64,000 nucleotides of DNA from Ptychodera flava (taxonomy: Eukaryota > Hemichordata > Enteropneusta > Ptychoderidae). The notes below the pieces were generated by a model. The model was given only the letters and a program-made list of their open reading frames with translations. It ran no database searches and was not told the origin of the DNA. Made by a program: the position numbers and the translations under genes. The stretch spans positions 19,806,772 to 19,870,771 of the forward strand of contig NC_091944.1 in the NCBI RefSeq assembly GCF_041260155.1. Direction: 5' to 3'. Below are positions 1-12,983 of this stretch, piece by piece; position 1 is the first letter of the stretch, and the number at the start of each line of letters is the position of its first letter.

Positions 1-25
1 AAATAAATAAATAAATAAATAAAAA
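1..25. repeat. (AAAT)n simple repeat at window edge
   Basis: Six AAAT units run off the left edge. This could be a microsatellite or the A-rich tail of a LINE or SINE whose body lies outside the window. Confidence 0.8.
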
Positions 26-1487
26 CTTCCACCAAGGGAACTGCTGCTTAGTAGGTGAATTCAAAACATTTCGAATTCAACAATGTCATTTGAACTGTAG
101 TGAGATGCTCGATCTCTTCTGTGTATACATGATGTCATGGAAACCTTTCTGTAGAACACCCTGTCTGTTAACACGGCAGTTGTTCCATTCAGCTTCTGAC
201 ACCATAAAACCAGATATCGGAGCTTTGAAAAGACAGTCTAAGCATAAACGTACCGTCATAAATTGTGTGTCACGTAGTAATATGATGGGTGCCGGGTACG
301 AATTTGTTTACCTAAAAATAAATATTTATGAATTTCAATGTCTTTCAGAGTCTGTGGCTAAGTGTTGACTCCAGTACCACCATTTTTGATGTGTAAAAAG
401 GAGTCAATATATGTCAGTAAATAGTAACACCCCTGAATCGACCTCACTCAACAAAACGTTAAAAGTGTGTCGTCTGCTTCTCCTCGGCCCAAATGCAATT
501 CATGCTGATTGATCAGGGACAATCGTAAGCTCCTCGGCAAAAAGTTTTGCTGTTACTCGAATAATGCGACTAGATTTTTGCGTTTTGTTACGTGTGATTT
601 TACGTGGAAGCGTAAGTCACCATCCATTTAATATGTGTACAATTCTTTCAGTTTTCCGATGTTTTTGAAGTTCTGCCGTGATTACAAATGTTATGACCCT
701 CCCAATGACACCAGAGGAGTTTTGGAAGTTAACGAAATCATGATTAACGCAAGATACGATTTCACCACTTTTAAATGAAATTGCCCCTTTGGCATTTATT
801 ATTATAGCGCCGATGAATATTGCAGTACGTTGTTGCCTGCTCAGTGACTGCAATTTTCAGGATAGTCGGGTAAAAAGAAAGAGTTTTCCCTGCTATTTGT
901 GGCCATCGGTCGGAACAGATGTGAGTTCCAGACAAAGAATATAAATATTGTCAGAAAAGTTGGGCGTGTAAAGGCCTATATAGTAATAACGTTACGTATA
1001 TTTAAATGAGGTCATAATTTATATGTTACAAGTGATGTTCTTTTTGCGGGACATAATATGCAAACGACCACGCCCAACACTGCACTGGTTACTTATAGTC
1101 CCGCGAGACCGAAATACTTCATCATTGTGCGCTGTTATTGGTTTGGCGCTGTAATTGAGGCACGTCAATAGATATTAGATTGAAATTGCAAGTTTTGTTT
1201 CCACTGCCCTGCTTACGCATAAATTGGTTGTGTACCGTTTACTTTTGCCACAGCTGACCCATGAGAAATACATTGCTGCCCTCCTGATCCTGTACAGGCG
1301 GCCTTGACATATCGGGGGACGTGACGAAAAAGTACCCGGATTTTCCCGCTCAAATAATTCATCTTCACCACACATAGGGGCACACACGAAGTAACGCAAA
1401 TAGCATTTCAGTTGGAGGCAGTTGTGCCGACACAGTGCTGAGATCTCGCAAACAATCCGATCCCAAAAAGTGTAAAATACAGTTGCC
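26..1487. other. 5' flank of receptor gene 1
   Basis: No supported gene was seen. ORFs here are short and unrecognised. A CCAAT-type box (ATTGG) lies near 1,137, inside a more GC-rich stretch (about 1,020-1,450) just before the first coding exon. This may be the core promoter and 5' UTR of the downstream channel gene, but no TATA box or start site can be fixed by eye. Confidence 0.4.
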
Positions 1488-4400
1488 ATGAATATGGTGT
1501 TGGGTCGCATCTATCTCATACTAATCTGCCTGATATCAAGTAAGTATAATTTCACTGGAAGACATTTTCATATTTTCAAACAACATTTGATATGATTTTC
1601 ATGTCCCTATGGAGAGATGTCAATTTATATTGTTCTTACCCATGCAATTGTTATGGCTGTTTTTGTGTACATATGTATACATTTCCTTGTTGATCGTAAA
1701 GGCTCGTTGTCTTTGTGCTGTATGTATGGAGCTACATTTCGACAATTACCATAACTTTCTTTTATAACTAAAACAAAATACTAAAATAACTGATAAAGGC
1801 AATCGCCACTTCGTCTCGAGATTTTCCCCAATGTTTTCTGACATCGCCAACAAACGAGCTGCAACATTTTACTATTGTTAGTTCTTTTAGTCACCGTTTT
1901 TGTTGTTAGAAACATAGTCAGTATATTTGTTAGAAGGAATGCTATGTATGTTTCAACAGGATGGTATAAAGTGGTCGGGGAAATCCACTGGATCGTCACA
2001 GATAAATTAATGCCTCATTGCTCACCAATGTTAAATATGTGCACGTCTGTCTGCATTTGCGCAGCTACCACAAACAGACAGACACTCTCTGTTACTAAAT
2101 ATAAACAGTTCATCTCTCTCTCATTAATCATGTAACAGTGATATATTCATGAAGAGGTAAACATTTCTGTGTATCTCTTGCCTCCAGCGTCGTTCCTTGG
2201 GCGAGCTGACGAAGAAGCTATATTACTCGATCGGCTTCTCGCTGATTATAATAATCTCAGCCGTCCCGTGCGAAACAAATCCGACATTGTCCACGTTTTT
2301 ATTGAGATGGCGGTAGTGAAGGTTATCGATTTGGTAAGCTTTCACTTAAATATTTAAAGCCCCATAATTACACAGTTTCTATACACTTAAATCTTTCACA
2401 GAATATCATTCCATTATACTCTCAATGGTCTAAATTACACCTTTTAGTACTATACCCTGTGTACCAATGATGACATGTCCACTTACAATTTATATTGTCA
2501 GTCTCAGATATCTAAATATAGTACCTTTAGTTTCTTCATTGTTAAACACTTGAAAACTATTCGTAAAGACGTCTTTTAAAGGTTTACTGTCACCTGTTCC
2601 AATTTTGCCACAGTTACCATGGAAAGAAAATCTAACCTATGACAGATTTTAAGTATGTGGCCGCTTTTTAAAAACAGCGCCGTCATATGGGCATTTTGAA
2701 TACCAAGGAACGCCCCTTTGACCATATATGGGCATATTTAGATTACAGGTGACTGTATACCTTTAAAGCTTACACAGTCTGTGGCCCAGTTTCCGTACGG
2801 GACTAGTATCCATACAAACATAAATTTACTTCCCTTGAGAGTGTTTCGCTATTCATAAACTATCGATGTACAAAGAATTGTGCAATTTGAAATTCTCAAT
2901 TCTATTTGAAATACGTCCCCCGTCACTGCGCGCAAGAACTAACATTGAAAAGTATTTTCCTAAAGCATTACACTACGATGCAATAACGGTGAATGGATCA
3001 CAGTCCATACATTTTTATGAAGTTGCACATTTGAAGCCATATTTTTTGGTATTATTCAAACTGACAATACTAAACTCAAATGTACCAATGAATAACTTTT
3101 GCAAGTGTATGGAAGGCCAATATCCCTTATAAGTCCCCGCAGACATGGTTTTGTGGTATTGTGTTTACCCCCGTCCGTCCATCCATGTGTCCGCCTGTGC
3201 GTCTGTTGACAAGCTTTTCTCAGAGATGCCTGTAGAGATTTCTTTCTGAGTTTGGTGTATGGTGCAAGGACATAACTTTATCTATATGTCGTTGAGATGC
3301 ACGTTGAATTTTCCAACGATACGATCAAATATGCCATTTTTTAAGTCAAGAGCCTTCAACAATACAGGCATGGACCGATTTGTCTCTCATTACAAGGACA
3401 TTACCTATCTCATACATATGCATGTAGCTTTATTTTGAGATATGATCCTTTTGGCTGCCAGGTGGCCATTTTCTTTCAATTTTTGCATATCTAAGACACA
3501 CCTAGACCGATTTTGTTTCAATGTTGTAAAAGGACATAACAGTACGTCACACGTATACATGGCGGTTTATTTTGGCGATAAAATGCAATATGGTCACCGA
3601 GCGGTCATTTTTTTAAAATTTCCATTTATTATTACGTAAGTCAGTCATGAGGTGACTTGTTATTCTCTCTTAGGCGGCACAAAGACATAACTCATACGCT
3701 ATGTCCTACGTCAAGTCGATTTCTATGCATTAGACTGCCATCTTGTTATAACTTACCACTTCCAAAACCATTAACCATACATACGAAGCCTATCTGTGTT
3801 ACCTTATGATTGTACATTAACTGCAAGATGCGATGTTGATAAGTATTTTATTTATGCAATTATTTTAATGAGCGTTGTTTCGGTATTAAAATTGTACAGC
3901 AATTATTCCTTGTCAATGTGGAATATACATGTACCACGCATCTTGCATGGTACATGATTGTAGCACCAAATACGGACAAGAACTGTTCAAATAGAACAGA
4001 TCTCAACAAATTTACGTTTGATCCTGTGGGGTTTATGTCACGCAGATGATCTGTTCGACATGGATCATGATAAGGAAGAAGAAAATAAAAAAATGTACCG
4101 CCGCATTGAAGAGAGACAATAAAAATACTGTTAAAAGATGCGAGCATTATTGCAGTTAGAGCTTACAGAGCTTCATGAAATTCCAGTGGAAGTCCTCATT
4201 GCCAATCGATTCTCTTCTCTTCCTCATCTTCTTAATGTGGTTTCTGAATTAAGATGATTTCTGTCTTTGGTCCATTTATAGGATGTGGTTCAAAAGTTCA
4301 TCGTAATCAACGCTTTAGTAAAGCAGGTGAGTATGTTGTTGATTGAATATATTGAGTTTGAAAGTTCGAAAACTCTTTAGATAGAAGGGCATCAGTCGGT

Positions 4401-6969
4401 GTTTGTTTATCATTTGTAGAAGAGCAAAATGATTCAGCTCACTTGTGTTTTTTCTTTTATGCGAACAGACCTGGATGGATTGGCGATTAACTTGGGACCC
4501 GTCGAAAAACAGTGGAATAGAGTACCTGGTTGTGCCATCTGAGAAACTCTGGTTACCACAGGTTTATGTTAGAAACACGTAGGTATAACAACAATTTATA
4601 TTCATTACTGGGTCAGCAGGACACTGTCAGGAACATACCGTAGTAGATAACAGACACATTTTTCTACGAAGTGAAGTTATTCGACACACATTGTTTTAAT
4701 ATCTAGATCTCCTGACCATCTTGTCGCGGGCCCGGGGCTATCAAAAATAGTATAGTTTTCTGCCAGAGTTGTCGTTCTCCGCGGTTTCTTGGTCAGAGGG
4801 CGCTGTTAAACTTTGAAATAAAACAGGTCAGCGCCTTTATGCGAATTGTACCTTCTACTTCCGCCGAAGCCAACTGATAATATGAAATGAAAGTACAGTT
4901 TATCATCCAACGTCAAATAATATCCACTAGCTTAGCGCAATGCCTCATAGTACTGCATTGGATTAGCGTTTGATGTTTATTGTTCATGTATATGTGAATT
5001 GTTACATTCTGTTTGGTGAATTTTATTCATCTAAATATCCATTTAGTAATCTACATAATATTACTGAACTCTTCAGTTTTTGCTTTTAAATGCTTTATGA
5101 CTTGACAAGACACCCATAAGCAATCAAATAATTAATTGATTAATAAACTAATTAATCAACAAGTAAACTTTTTGTCAGTAGGTCTTTGCTTGAAAAGACA
5201 AGTATTCTCTGTTGATGTACAACTGCTCTATTCTGATTAAAGGATGGACACTTTGGAACAACCCAGGGTACCACGCTATTTCCGACTTCAATCAGATGGC
5301 AATTTGACATCCACAGCAATTAATCAGCTTAAAAGTCACTGCCACATCGACTTGGAGTATTTCCCCTTTGATCGTCAGATCTGCTACCCAGACTGTCGTC
5401 GACGTTGTACTACAGCAACGAGGTTCGCCTGCACCTCGTACACTTAGGTGAAGTTAGCAGCATGCTGATGAAGCCGAATTACGAATGGGATGTGAGGAAC
5501 ATTTCCACAAACGTAACCGATCATCCTAGCGGTATCACGCAACAACATATTTCCTTAGCAAGCTTGAGGATTGATCTGCAAAGATTATCACAGTACTACA
5601 TTATGAATGTCTTGGTCCAACTACAATTATGTTTGTTCTATCATTCTTTACATTCTGGCTTCCCCCGGACTGTGGGGAGAGGCTTAGTCTCGGCGCGTCA
5701 ATCTCCTTGTGGCTTTGAGTGTGTTCCAACTCCTTGTCGCCGAAATCATTCCTACCAATTTAAACCATGCACCTTTGCTTGGCACCATCATAATCATCGA
5801 CATGGTCGTTGTGTCATCTACGGCTGGTTTTACCGTGTTAATGATAATTCTGCAGCGGAAAGGAGCATCTGGTAGACCCCCAGGTCCTTGGGTTCGTAAA
5901 TTCTTTTGCGTGAGAAGGTCTGGAACATGCAGGAAGAACCAGGTGCGGTCCAAGAAAGTCGATAATCCCAAACGCGATGGCATCTTCATGCACAATGGCT
6001 ACGAGAACAAGGTCCAAGCGATTGCATTTGAATCCCATAGCGACCCTATTACCATGGATACATCAATTGATGCAGATGTTCCTTATCCGATGACGGTACG
6101 AGACCAGGCAAATTGTGCAGCGAAGTCACAAAAATATTGTCAGCAACAGGTACACATTGATCAATCCACGGATGCGACAAACGAACGTGATGAAGATGAA
6201 CAGGTAACAAATACAAAGTCCTTATCCATGTACAATACATTATCACTTTGCATTCTTTCCACTGGTATGCAATGTTTAAGGAATAAAATCTAAAATCAAC
6301 AGTGAATTGTTCTTGAATTTCGAACAGAACAAGATTTCATAGAAGTTTTGTCTTCGCACGACTATATACCAGCAATAGGTTGTTCAAATGACTCAGGGAT
6401 ACGTAATCAGATTCTCAAACTTTTACAATTCTTTTCTGATATACCACTTGTGGGTGCCCATTTAAAAGCTCGTGGAGAAAGTTTACAGTCTTAGTTTATC
6501 TAAAATTTTATTTTTCTCCAAAGACTTAATACAGAGATCGCCAAATATCTTTAAATCTTGGGGATTTATTTCTTCAGCACCAAAATTTTTACGGTAACAT
6601 CAAATTTTTATTCTTGATTTTGATGAGAATGGTTGAAAGATTCCTCCCGAAAAGTTTGAGCAAAACTTAAGTCTTTCTGTTTCGAGGCGCACCTAACTTA
6701 ATTTATCACTCAAACATTTAGTGACTTTGTGTTTTATTGTATTGTACGCAGAGTTGCTGTTAATATAAATAAGGCGTAATCAAGAATTATATTTTGTGTT
6801 TCCGTTCCTATTGATCGACACGTAACTCAAAATTATATTTCCGAAGGTTGATGTGGAGGCTGAATGGAATCAAGTCGTTCACCGATTGGATAAGATCATC
6901 TTTGTGTTTTATGTGATTGGTTTCGGAGTATTCATAGCAGCTATGGTTCCTTATGTGAACACCTATTGA
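1488..6969 (+). CDS. Cys-loop ligand-gated ion channel, nicotinic-receptor type (copy 1)
   Basis: Six exons were read by eye: 1,488-1,539 (signal peptide, MNMVLGRIYLILICLIS); 2,188-2,333; 4,282-4,326 (45 bp); 4,469-4,578 (110 bp); 5,243-6,203; 6,847-6,969. Junctions follow GT-AG with matching phases, and the 146/45/110 bp exons are typical of nicotinic receptors. The protein shows RPVRNKSD near the N terminus, WLPQVYVRNT, a canonical Cys-loop CHIDLEYFPFDRQIC with 13 residues between the cysteines, a GERLSLG start to M2 (glutamate as in cation-selective pores), M3, a long cytoplasmic loop and a C-terminal M4. The vicinal cysteine pair of alpha subunits is absent from loop C, so this is a non-alpha-like or divergent subunit. 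Exon 5 has three frame breaks: C runs at 5,387 and 5,617 that each look one base short, and a TC gain near 5,702. They may be sequence errors, otherwise this is a pseudogene. The ligand is unknown. Confidence 0.85.
2576..2766. mobile_element. Short MITE flanked by TTAA
   Basis: In an intron of receptor gene 1. The ends are inverted repeats: TTAAAGGTTTACTGTCACCT at the left, and the right end reads AGGTGACTGTATACCTTTAA. The length is 191 bp with no coding capacity. TTAA at both ends suggests mobilisation by a piggyBac-type transposase; this is inferred from the target site only. Confidence 0.7.
6400..6701. mobile_element. TTAA MITE family B, copy 1 (left end worn)
   Basis: Lies in the last intron of receptor gene 1. 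The body matches the copy at 11,430-11,785 over nearly its whole length. Shared words include TGATATACCAC, TAAATCTTGGG and TTCTTGATTT, and the right end is CGAGGCGCACCTAACTTAA. The left terminal repeat is degraded. Confidence 0.7.
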
Positions 6970-7326
6970 CCGCTTCCTTGGAGATTGTCTTCCCAGCATC
7001 GACGCGATGCTTGAGGCCGATGGTTCTGCTGTGTGATCGAATAATGCTAAGAAAGGCAGCAGACAAAATGTTTGATATTTCCTCTAGTACTCTTGTCAGT
7101 TGGATCTTTTCGTTGGATGATGACTGACCAACTAAGTGCAACAACCCAAAATAAATGAGCTAATACAACAAACTGACGGACATATCAATATTAATTTGTG
7201 GATTTCGAATACTATAGCAAGCGAAATAATAGTTGTATTCAGATGAATTTAATGATTACATTAGTCTTAAGCTATAGTATATAGCATAGCTGTTTGCTTC
7301 ACCTAAATACTCAAATAGTAAAACAT

Positions 7327-7418
<92 letters not shown>

Positions 7419-7465
7419 TATCTATCTGTCTATCTATCTATCTGTCAAGCTATGTCTATCTGTCT

Positions 7466-7560
<95 letters not shown>

Positions 7561-7561
7561 C

Positions 7562-7616
<55 letters not shown>

Positions 7617-8528
7617 AACACATCTCCTGACTACAATTTCACCTACCAATTAATAAATTAATAATCCATCTCCCGCTACTCTGAAGGATCTAAATGTGTT
7701 ATCTTTTGAGAAACGGAATTTCTACCAGTACTCTGTTTTTTTTTCTCTCTTACGTCGAATTCTTAACGTAGTACAAACAATCGACCGATGAATCGGTCAT
7801 GTAGATGTCACTCATACTAAACAGAAAGCTAGTAAGTAGTATATTTGGTTTTTTCTTCAATTACTTTTTATGACAGAAAATGACGAATGTTTTAACTTGT
7901 GTTATCTTAAACTGCTAAATCGCAGTAGAGATTATGCATAGTGTTTATTCAATTTTTGATGAGTTCATTGATTTTTGAATGGCCAGATTTGGTATCAATT
8001 CTGTGAGATGTGAATTAGACTAAATTCGTAACATCTTCCATCTATTGTATATAATCAAACTAGAACGAATTTCAGGAACGTCTCATATAAAAAATTAAAT
8101 TAATCGTGTAATAAAGTAAGTATAACCGTTAATTTTTGGAGCTCATGTACTTTTGACGATCGTAGTTCATTAGGAACAATTAAGTTCAGAACTCAGTAAA
8201 TTTGTTGTTAATTAATGTTATTGTTATTATGTAAGCATGTTATTTCAAAGTTGATAACATCATCGTTTACAATATCTGTTTCCGAATGCCCCTCTAAATA
8301 TGTAAAATCTTCCGACATATTGTGAAGCTCATAGAATGTAATAATTCGGAAAGAAATATTATTGGTAGGTCTATGTTGTTTTGAATATCGTATTATTAAT
8401 AATATTAGTATATTCGTCTACCATTGTATATGTATTACATGACAGTTACGTAGAATCATAGCAAATTGTCATAAGGCATTTAGCAGTTACATAGCATATT
8501 AGCAATTACAGTAGGGTTATAACAATAA
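6970..8528. other. Spacer between receptor gene 1 and a DNA transposon
   Basis: No supported gene. It contains the 3' flank of receptor gene 1, a 290 bp microsatellite (7,329-7,617) and AT-rich unique sequence. The serine/leucine- and tyrosine/leucine-rich ORFs here are only translations of the microsatellite. Confidence 0.6.
7329..7617. repeat. Compound microsatellite (CT)n-(CTAT)n-(CAAT)n-(CTAT)n
   Basis: A dinucleotide CT tract (7,329-7,414) passes into CTAT units, then CAAT/AATC units, then CTAT again. The ordered change of unit suggests growth by slippage from successive variant units. Confidence 0.97.
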
Positions 8529-10404
8529 GGGAGCGTTCAGTTATTATTGTCAGGATGGGCCGGCAAATTCTACTTGTGCACCAGTCCAAATCAGTGAACC
8601 CCCATCGCCCCCCCCAAAAAAAAAAATTGATCACCCCCTTTTAAGATGACAAAAAATCATCCCCTATTGCTTGAGTAAGTATTGAGATACAATTTTGAAT
8701 GATAACACTGGCCATAACCGGTGCATACATATAATATAAAATCAGTAGGAAAGAGATATTTCTAGGATCCTGATTTACTTCCAGATCTCGTATACCCTGT
8801 ATACTGTGTCTCGGAAGGTGCGAAAAATCTTCATCACGTGTGGTGCTGCCGATTTTATGGATTACAATATTATTATCCCCTTCCTTGGCAAAGAGCTATA
8901 TTAGTTTGATATGTCACTGTCACTATAACTACTGATTTGTTTAAAAGACCAGTAATGCTAACGTTTGATGATTTTTTCCGTTATTTTTATCTTATGTGTT
9001 TATTGCAAGTTCTTACTCTTTTCCCAAAAGAATGCTGAAACAGCCATTATTTAGCTTGTCAACATAGCACCTTTGTGTGTAAAATGCACTGTTATTGTGT
9101 ACATTTGAATTCTAGTCTGGACAAGAATTTAATTGCCGCCAATAACAAACGCAGTTTACAGATGTACAGGCAGAGTTGACAAGCTGAATGCTGTATTTAT
9201 CAACATGCTTTGCGGAGTAGAACAGGAAACTATGTTTGACAATTAATCAAACAAAAATCGTGAAAAATCCTCAAAAATTAGCATTGCTGGCCCTTTAATT
9301 CTTACGTTGATGCCATATCACTCCAATTGTTGCAATCTAAGATATCGTCCATGCAATTCTAAAGTGTTTTATGTTTAACATATATGTGTGTTTATTCTAC
9401 TTTCTATTTCATTCTATGCAAATCATCTGAATGTAATTTAAATATAGGTTTTCCATTTAAATGTAATTAATTGTGTACTTTTCAACAGGCATAGAACCAA
9501 AATCTACAGGGGCCCCAACTCTGTGGTCCCTTCTTACACCACATATCCTGGTATTTCTGTTGATAAACGTCTACAGGTGTATTGAAAACTCTGTACCACT
9601 CAACCACATTTTCACCAGGCCTCACTTCCAAGGCAAATTGTCCATTTTCACATAGAGGCAATTTTTCTTCAGAGAAATTCCCTCATTTCACAAAAAATGC
9701 CAGGATATAAGGTCATGAAGGGGCCAAAATAGCAGATTTACTTGCCTAGGTACCCTGGGATAAGGAGAAGCAAAGTGAGCTAGAAGTGCTTGATCGAGGA
9801 CATGCTCCCTAGTGGAATACTGTAGCCACAATACCATAATGCTACCTGAAGGATCTTTACTATATAGTATATACACATATTTTATATTTATTTTAAGTTA
9901 TTATACAAAAAGGTATATTTATGTATTTCTTCCTTTAATTGCCGATTGACATAAAAAACAAACTCATTGAAACTTTTCATTTGCATTTCAGTCTTTGTGT
10001 AATTGATCTAGATAAGTTTTGTACATCTCTTTCCTGAAAACTGGTCAGATATCAACAGTAGTGCTATGCAACAGCACAAGGGGAACCTTTCAATGTAAGC
10101 CAGGTTTCAGTTAAGCATATAGCTTGCACCTAATCATTGCCTTACTTCAGCCAAAGGCTGGTAGGAATTGTTCATTGCCCTCAGCGAGCTCAATTTACAA
10201 GAAGACAAGCCTGTATAGAGTTGCCAAGGCAAGATGTTCATGTGACACTGAAACTGCTTTTGACGGGATGGATTCTTATGAAAAATCAAGTGACCCCCTT
10301 TATGCTGTTTGAAAAATACATGCCCCCTCCTTTGCAGTTTTCAAATAAAAAGGGAACCCTTGATTTTGCCGGCCCACCCCCGGCTCTAATAACTGAACGC
10401 TCCC
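8529..10404. mobile_element. Non-autonomous DNA transposon with TAA target duplication
   Basis: The left end reads GGGAGCGTTCAGTTATTA and the right end is its reverse complement (TAATAACTGAACGCTCCC). Inside both ends a second matching block, GGGCCGGCAAA, follows. TAA lies directly outside each end (8,526-8,528 and 10,405-10,407). Terminal repeats plus a 3 bp TWA duplication resemble PIF/Harbinger elements. No transposase or Myb-like ORF is visible in the 1,876 bp, so it is non-autonomous. A family A MITE (8,941-9,298) lies inside. Confidence 0.75.
8941..9298. mobile_element. TTAA MITE family A, copy 1 (nested)
   Basis: TTAA followed by AAGACCAGTAATGC at the left mirrors GCATTGCTGGCCCTT-TTAA at the right. 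The interior carries GTTGACAAGCTGAATGCTGT, found again in inverted orientation near 46,920 and 63,570. It is nested within the 8,529-10,404 element, so it inserted later. Confidence 0.7.
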
Positions 10405-11429
10405 TAACGAGTGCATGTCTTAAATCGTGGAAAATTTGTTTTAGACAGTTACCTTACCAAGTCTTAATATTAAATATGCACATCTGAAAATTGATGCAAT
10501 AAATGATATCCAAATTATTGCAATGAATGTGATTTCGTCGCTTGAGTGAAGTTTTAGTCGCCTTTATTGAAGCTTAAATTAATTTAGAACATTGTTTTTC
10601 GAGTTTTTAGGCATTGTCACTTTCCTTTGTAAACTAGATCAGGCAGGATAAGTGTTAGTCTACGTTTGAAGATAAGATGTGGCAAGGTTGGGGACATTTG
10701 ACTTTGAAAGTATCCTTTGCAAAAGTTTATGGAGCGAGCGAGAAAAAATGACAGTTAATTGATTGAAACTTACCTGCAGTTAGCACTACTTGCAGTGGCT
10801 GGTATGTTGTGTTGTGATTTGATCTTGGAAGATGCATGAAACTGGCGTGGCAATGGGAATGCTGTTCTGGAAGTTCTTGCACCAACAATACAATAGACAG
10901 AAGGTATATTTCAATTGTCTATGATAATACGAAGTCCAATAGATTCTCATATATAGCAGATTAAAATGACCACATTGACCTAATTATAAACATATCTGTT
11001 GTTTTTGTAGGTGAAAATTATTATAATTATTATTTTTTTTGAAATTCATATCTGTCCATATACATGACAAAATAGAAAAAGTACACAACTATTGAAAAAA
11101 CTAAAGTAGTTTCTGGAAATACATTCAATAAATATTGACTCAAAGTAATAAACTTTCTTTATCCACTGTTTTCTCAAATCAGATGTGAATAACATAGTAT
11201 CATGCATTTTTTATATAATTATGTTTTCACGGGTTGATATTTGTTAGCTTTCTACATTGCACATAAAAACTGCCAATCCTATTGCTGACAAACATAGGAC
11301 TTGCGCTACTACGCCTATCATAACCCAACTGTATGCAGCCTGCATTGTTGTAACCAACTTTCAGCTGTGTTTAGGGTACTGCTATTGTAGCTGGCCAAGG
11401 GATTACCATCTTACATTTGATGGCAATCT
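10405..11429. other. Spacer, no gene seen
   Basis: AT-rich sequence without supported ORFs. The stretch from about 10,500 to 11,420 shows no clear repeats or splice-linked reading frames. Confidence 0.5.
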
Positions 11430-11785
11430 TTAAGGTAGAATGCACCTCGGGGACAGACATTCGGACTCTCAAACTTTACAGTTCTCTTCTGATATACCAC
11501 ATGTGGGGTTCATTTTAAAGCTCTTGGTGAAAGAAAACTTTTCACCGGCTTAGTTTTTTGAAATTCGAAAATTTTTATTTTCGCCCGTAGAGTTAACACA
11601 TGGATGGCGGCCATTTTGAATTTCAAATATCGGTAAATCTTGGGTTATTTGTTTCTCTAGTACCAAAATTTGCACGGTGACCCCTATTTTTATTCTTGAT
11701 TTGAAAGAGAATGATTGAAAGATTCCTTGAGGAAAGTTAGAGCAAAAGTGTAAGTCTTTCACTTTCGAGGTGCATATTACCTTAA
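11430..11785. mobile_element. TTAA MITE family B, best-preserved copy
   Basis: The left end TTAAGGTAGAATGCACCTCG is matched in inverted form at the right end (CGAGGTGCATATTACCTTAA). The 356 bp body has no coding capacity and is shared with copies near 6,400, 48,713, 55,813 and 62,900. It abuts the 3' side of a LINE scrap on the minus strand and may have inserted into it. Confidence 0.85.
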
Positions 11786-11786
11786 T

Positions 11787-12560
11787 AGTTTTCTTTTTAC
11801 ATTCACTGAGTTCAAGGAAAATCCTGTCAAAAACATGTTAGTGGAGATCGAAAAGAATCTCTTATTGGCGTCAATACCAACATTATCACTGAAGATATTT
11901 GTCATAAGATAACCGAGAAGTTTCTTCTTGTCAACAAACCCAAGTTTGGCTCTATTGAGATAAACTGAGGAAATACGCTCCATCTCACATCACACTAACA
12001 CTGTGTTTTTTTTTTCTGCATTGAAAACAATGTCATGAATATCGACATATTTGCTACAAATATTGACCAATTCTAAGTTCCCGTCACATTCGGGCTTATC
12101 AAACAAATATCATCTGCATACATAGGACGATTTACAAAAAATACCACTGATGTTACAACCAACGCCAGAATTAATCTGTCCATATCTGAAATCATCAACA
12201 TATGCATTGAAAAATTGGTAGACAAGACTCCACCCTTTTTAACACCCTTAAAGAAGATAAAACCCTTAGATAAACAACAGCCCCATCGAATAGATGGATC
12301 TGTACCATAGAAGCTGGTATCTAACAAACAAATATGTGTATATTGCAGTAATCAACTGCTTGAACAAAGTCCAGTGGTAAAATGGTCGAAATTTCTGGAA
12401 GCGTTAACGTAAGAATTACACTGCCACCATGTTTCTGTAATAGTAATTACTTCGTTTGAGACGACCACACAAATAGCTGTTGAATAGCAAACCTTAAAGC
12501 CAAATTTATGGAAAGAAGATTCAAGAAACGATTCAAGCTCAATCTTGCACAAAATGATAG
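11787..12560 (-). pseudogene. LINE reverse-transcriptase fragment
   Basis: Reading down the minus strand, three frame-broken pieces resemble non-LTR reverse transcriptase. Near 12,400 is a stretch like the (D)ASKAFD motif (ASRNFDHF). Near 12,240 is GVKKGGVLSTNF, as in GVxQGGVLSP. Near 12,120 is the catalytic box YADDICLISP (YADD intact). A thumb-like region (LGYLMTNIFSD, then NVKRKLLR) follows at 11,983-11,790. No endonuclease and no complete 3' end were seen. The clade is uncertain; it may be of the I/Nimb or CR1 group. A family B MITE forms its downstream border. Confidence 0.7.
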
Positions 12561-12983
12561 AATCTAAAACGTTTTATGACAGGACTATTGCTATTTTATC
12601 CTATTTTTTGTTCATTACCTTAATGAATATGTAAGCAATACATCTTCATTCCCCAATATGTCCATTAAGTATGCCTTCAGTATATTGAATGTCTGAACGA
12701 ATACTCAGATAAAGACGATACATCTTAATATTGTGGTGACCGAGATAACGGTGCCAAGCCATCTAGCAGTCACTTAAACACTGCAGTGAAGATTCACCGT
12801 ATAGGCAAATGTACGTCAAATGCAATGTTGTTACATGTTGACGCTATATTATTAATGTCTGACAGATAATAATGTTATTTTATTGGCTAAAGCGTGCTAG
12901 CAATAACAATGATATCACATTCTTGCCGTCACAGTACGTTGGCGAACCCGTCTTCGAAAACGCAAGAGGCAGTCTTTAACAAC
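12561..12983. promoter_or_regulatory. 5' flank of receptor gene 2
   Basis: About 420 bp before the start codon of receptor gene 2. An ATTGG (reverse CCAAT) box lies near 12,880, about 100 bp before the ATG; gene 1 also has an ATTGG upstream. No TATA box is convincing. Promoter assignment is inference from position. Confidence 0.3.

Noticed and set aside
7329-7617. CRISPR-like array
   Set aside because: Repeats are 2-4 bp with no spacers, in a eukaryotic context.
7294-7661. Long serine/leucine/tyrosine-rich ORFs
   Set aside because: They are translations of the CT/CTAT/CAAT microsatellite in different frames.
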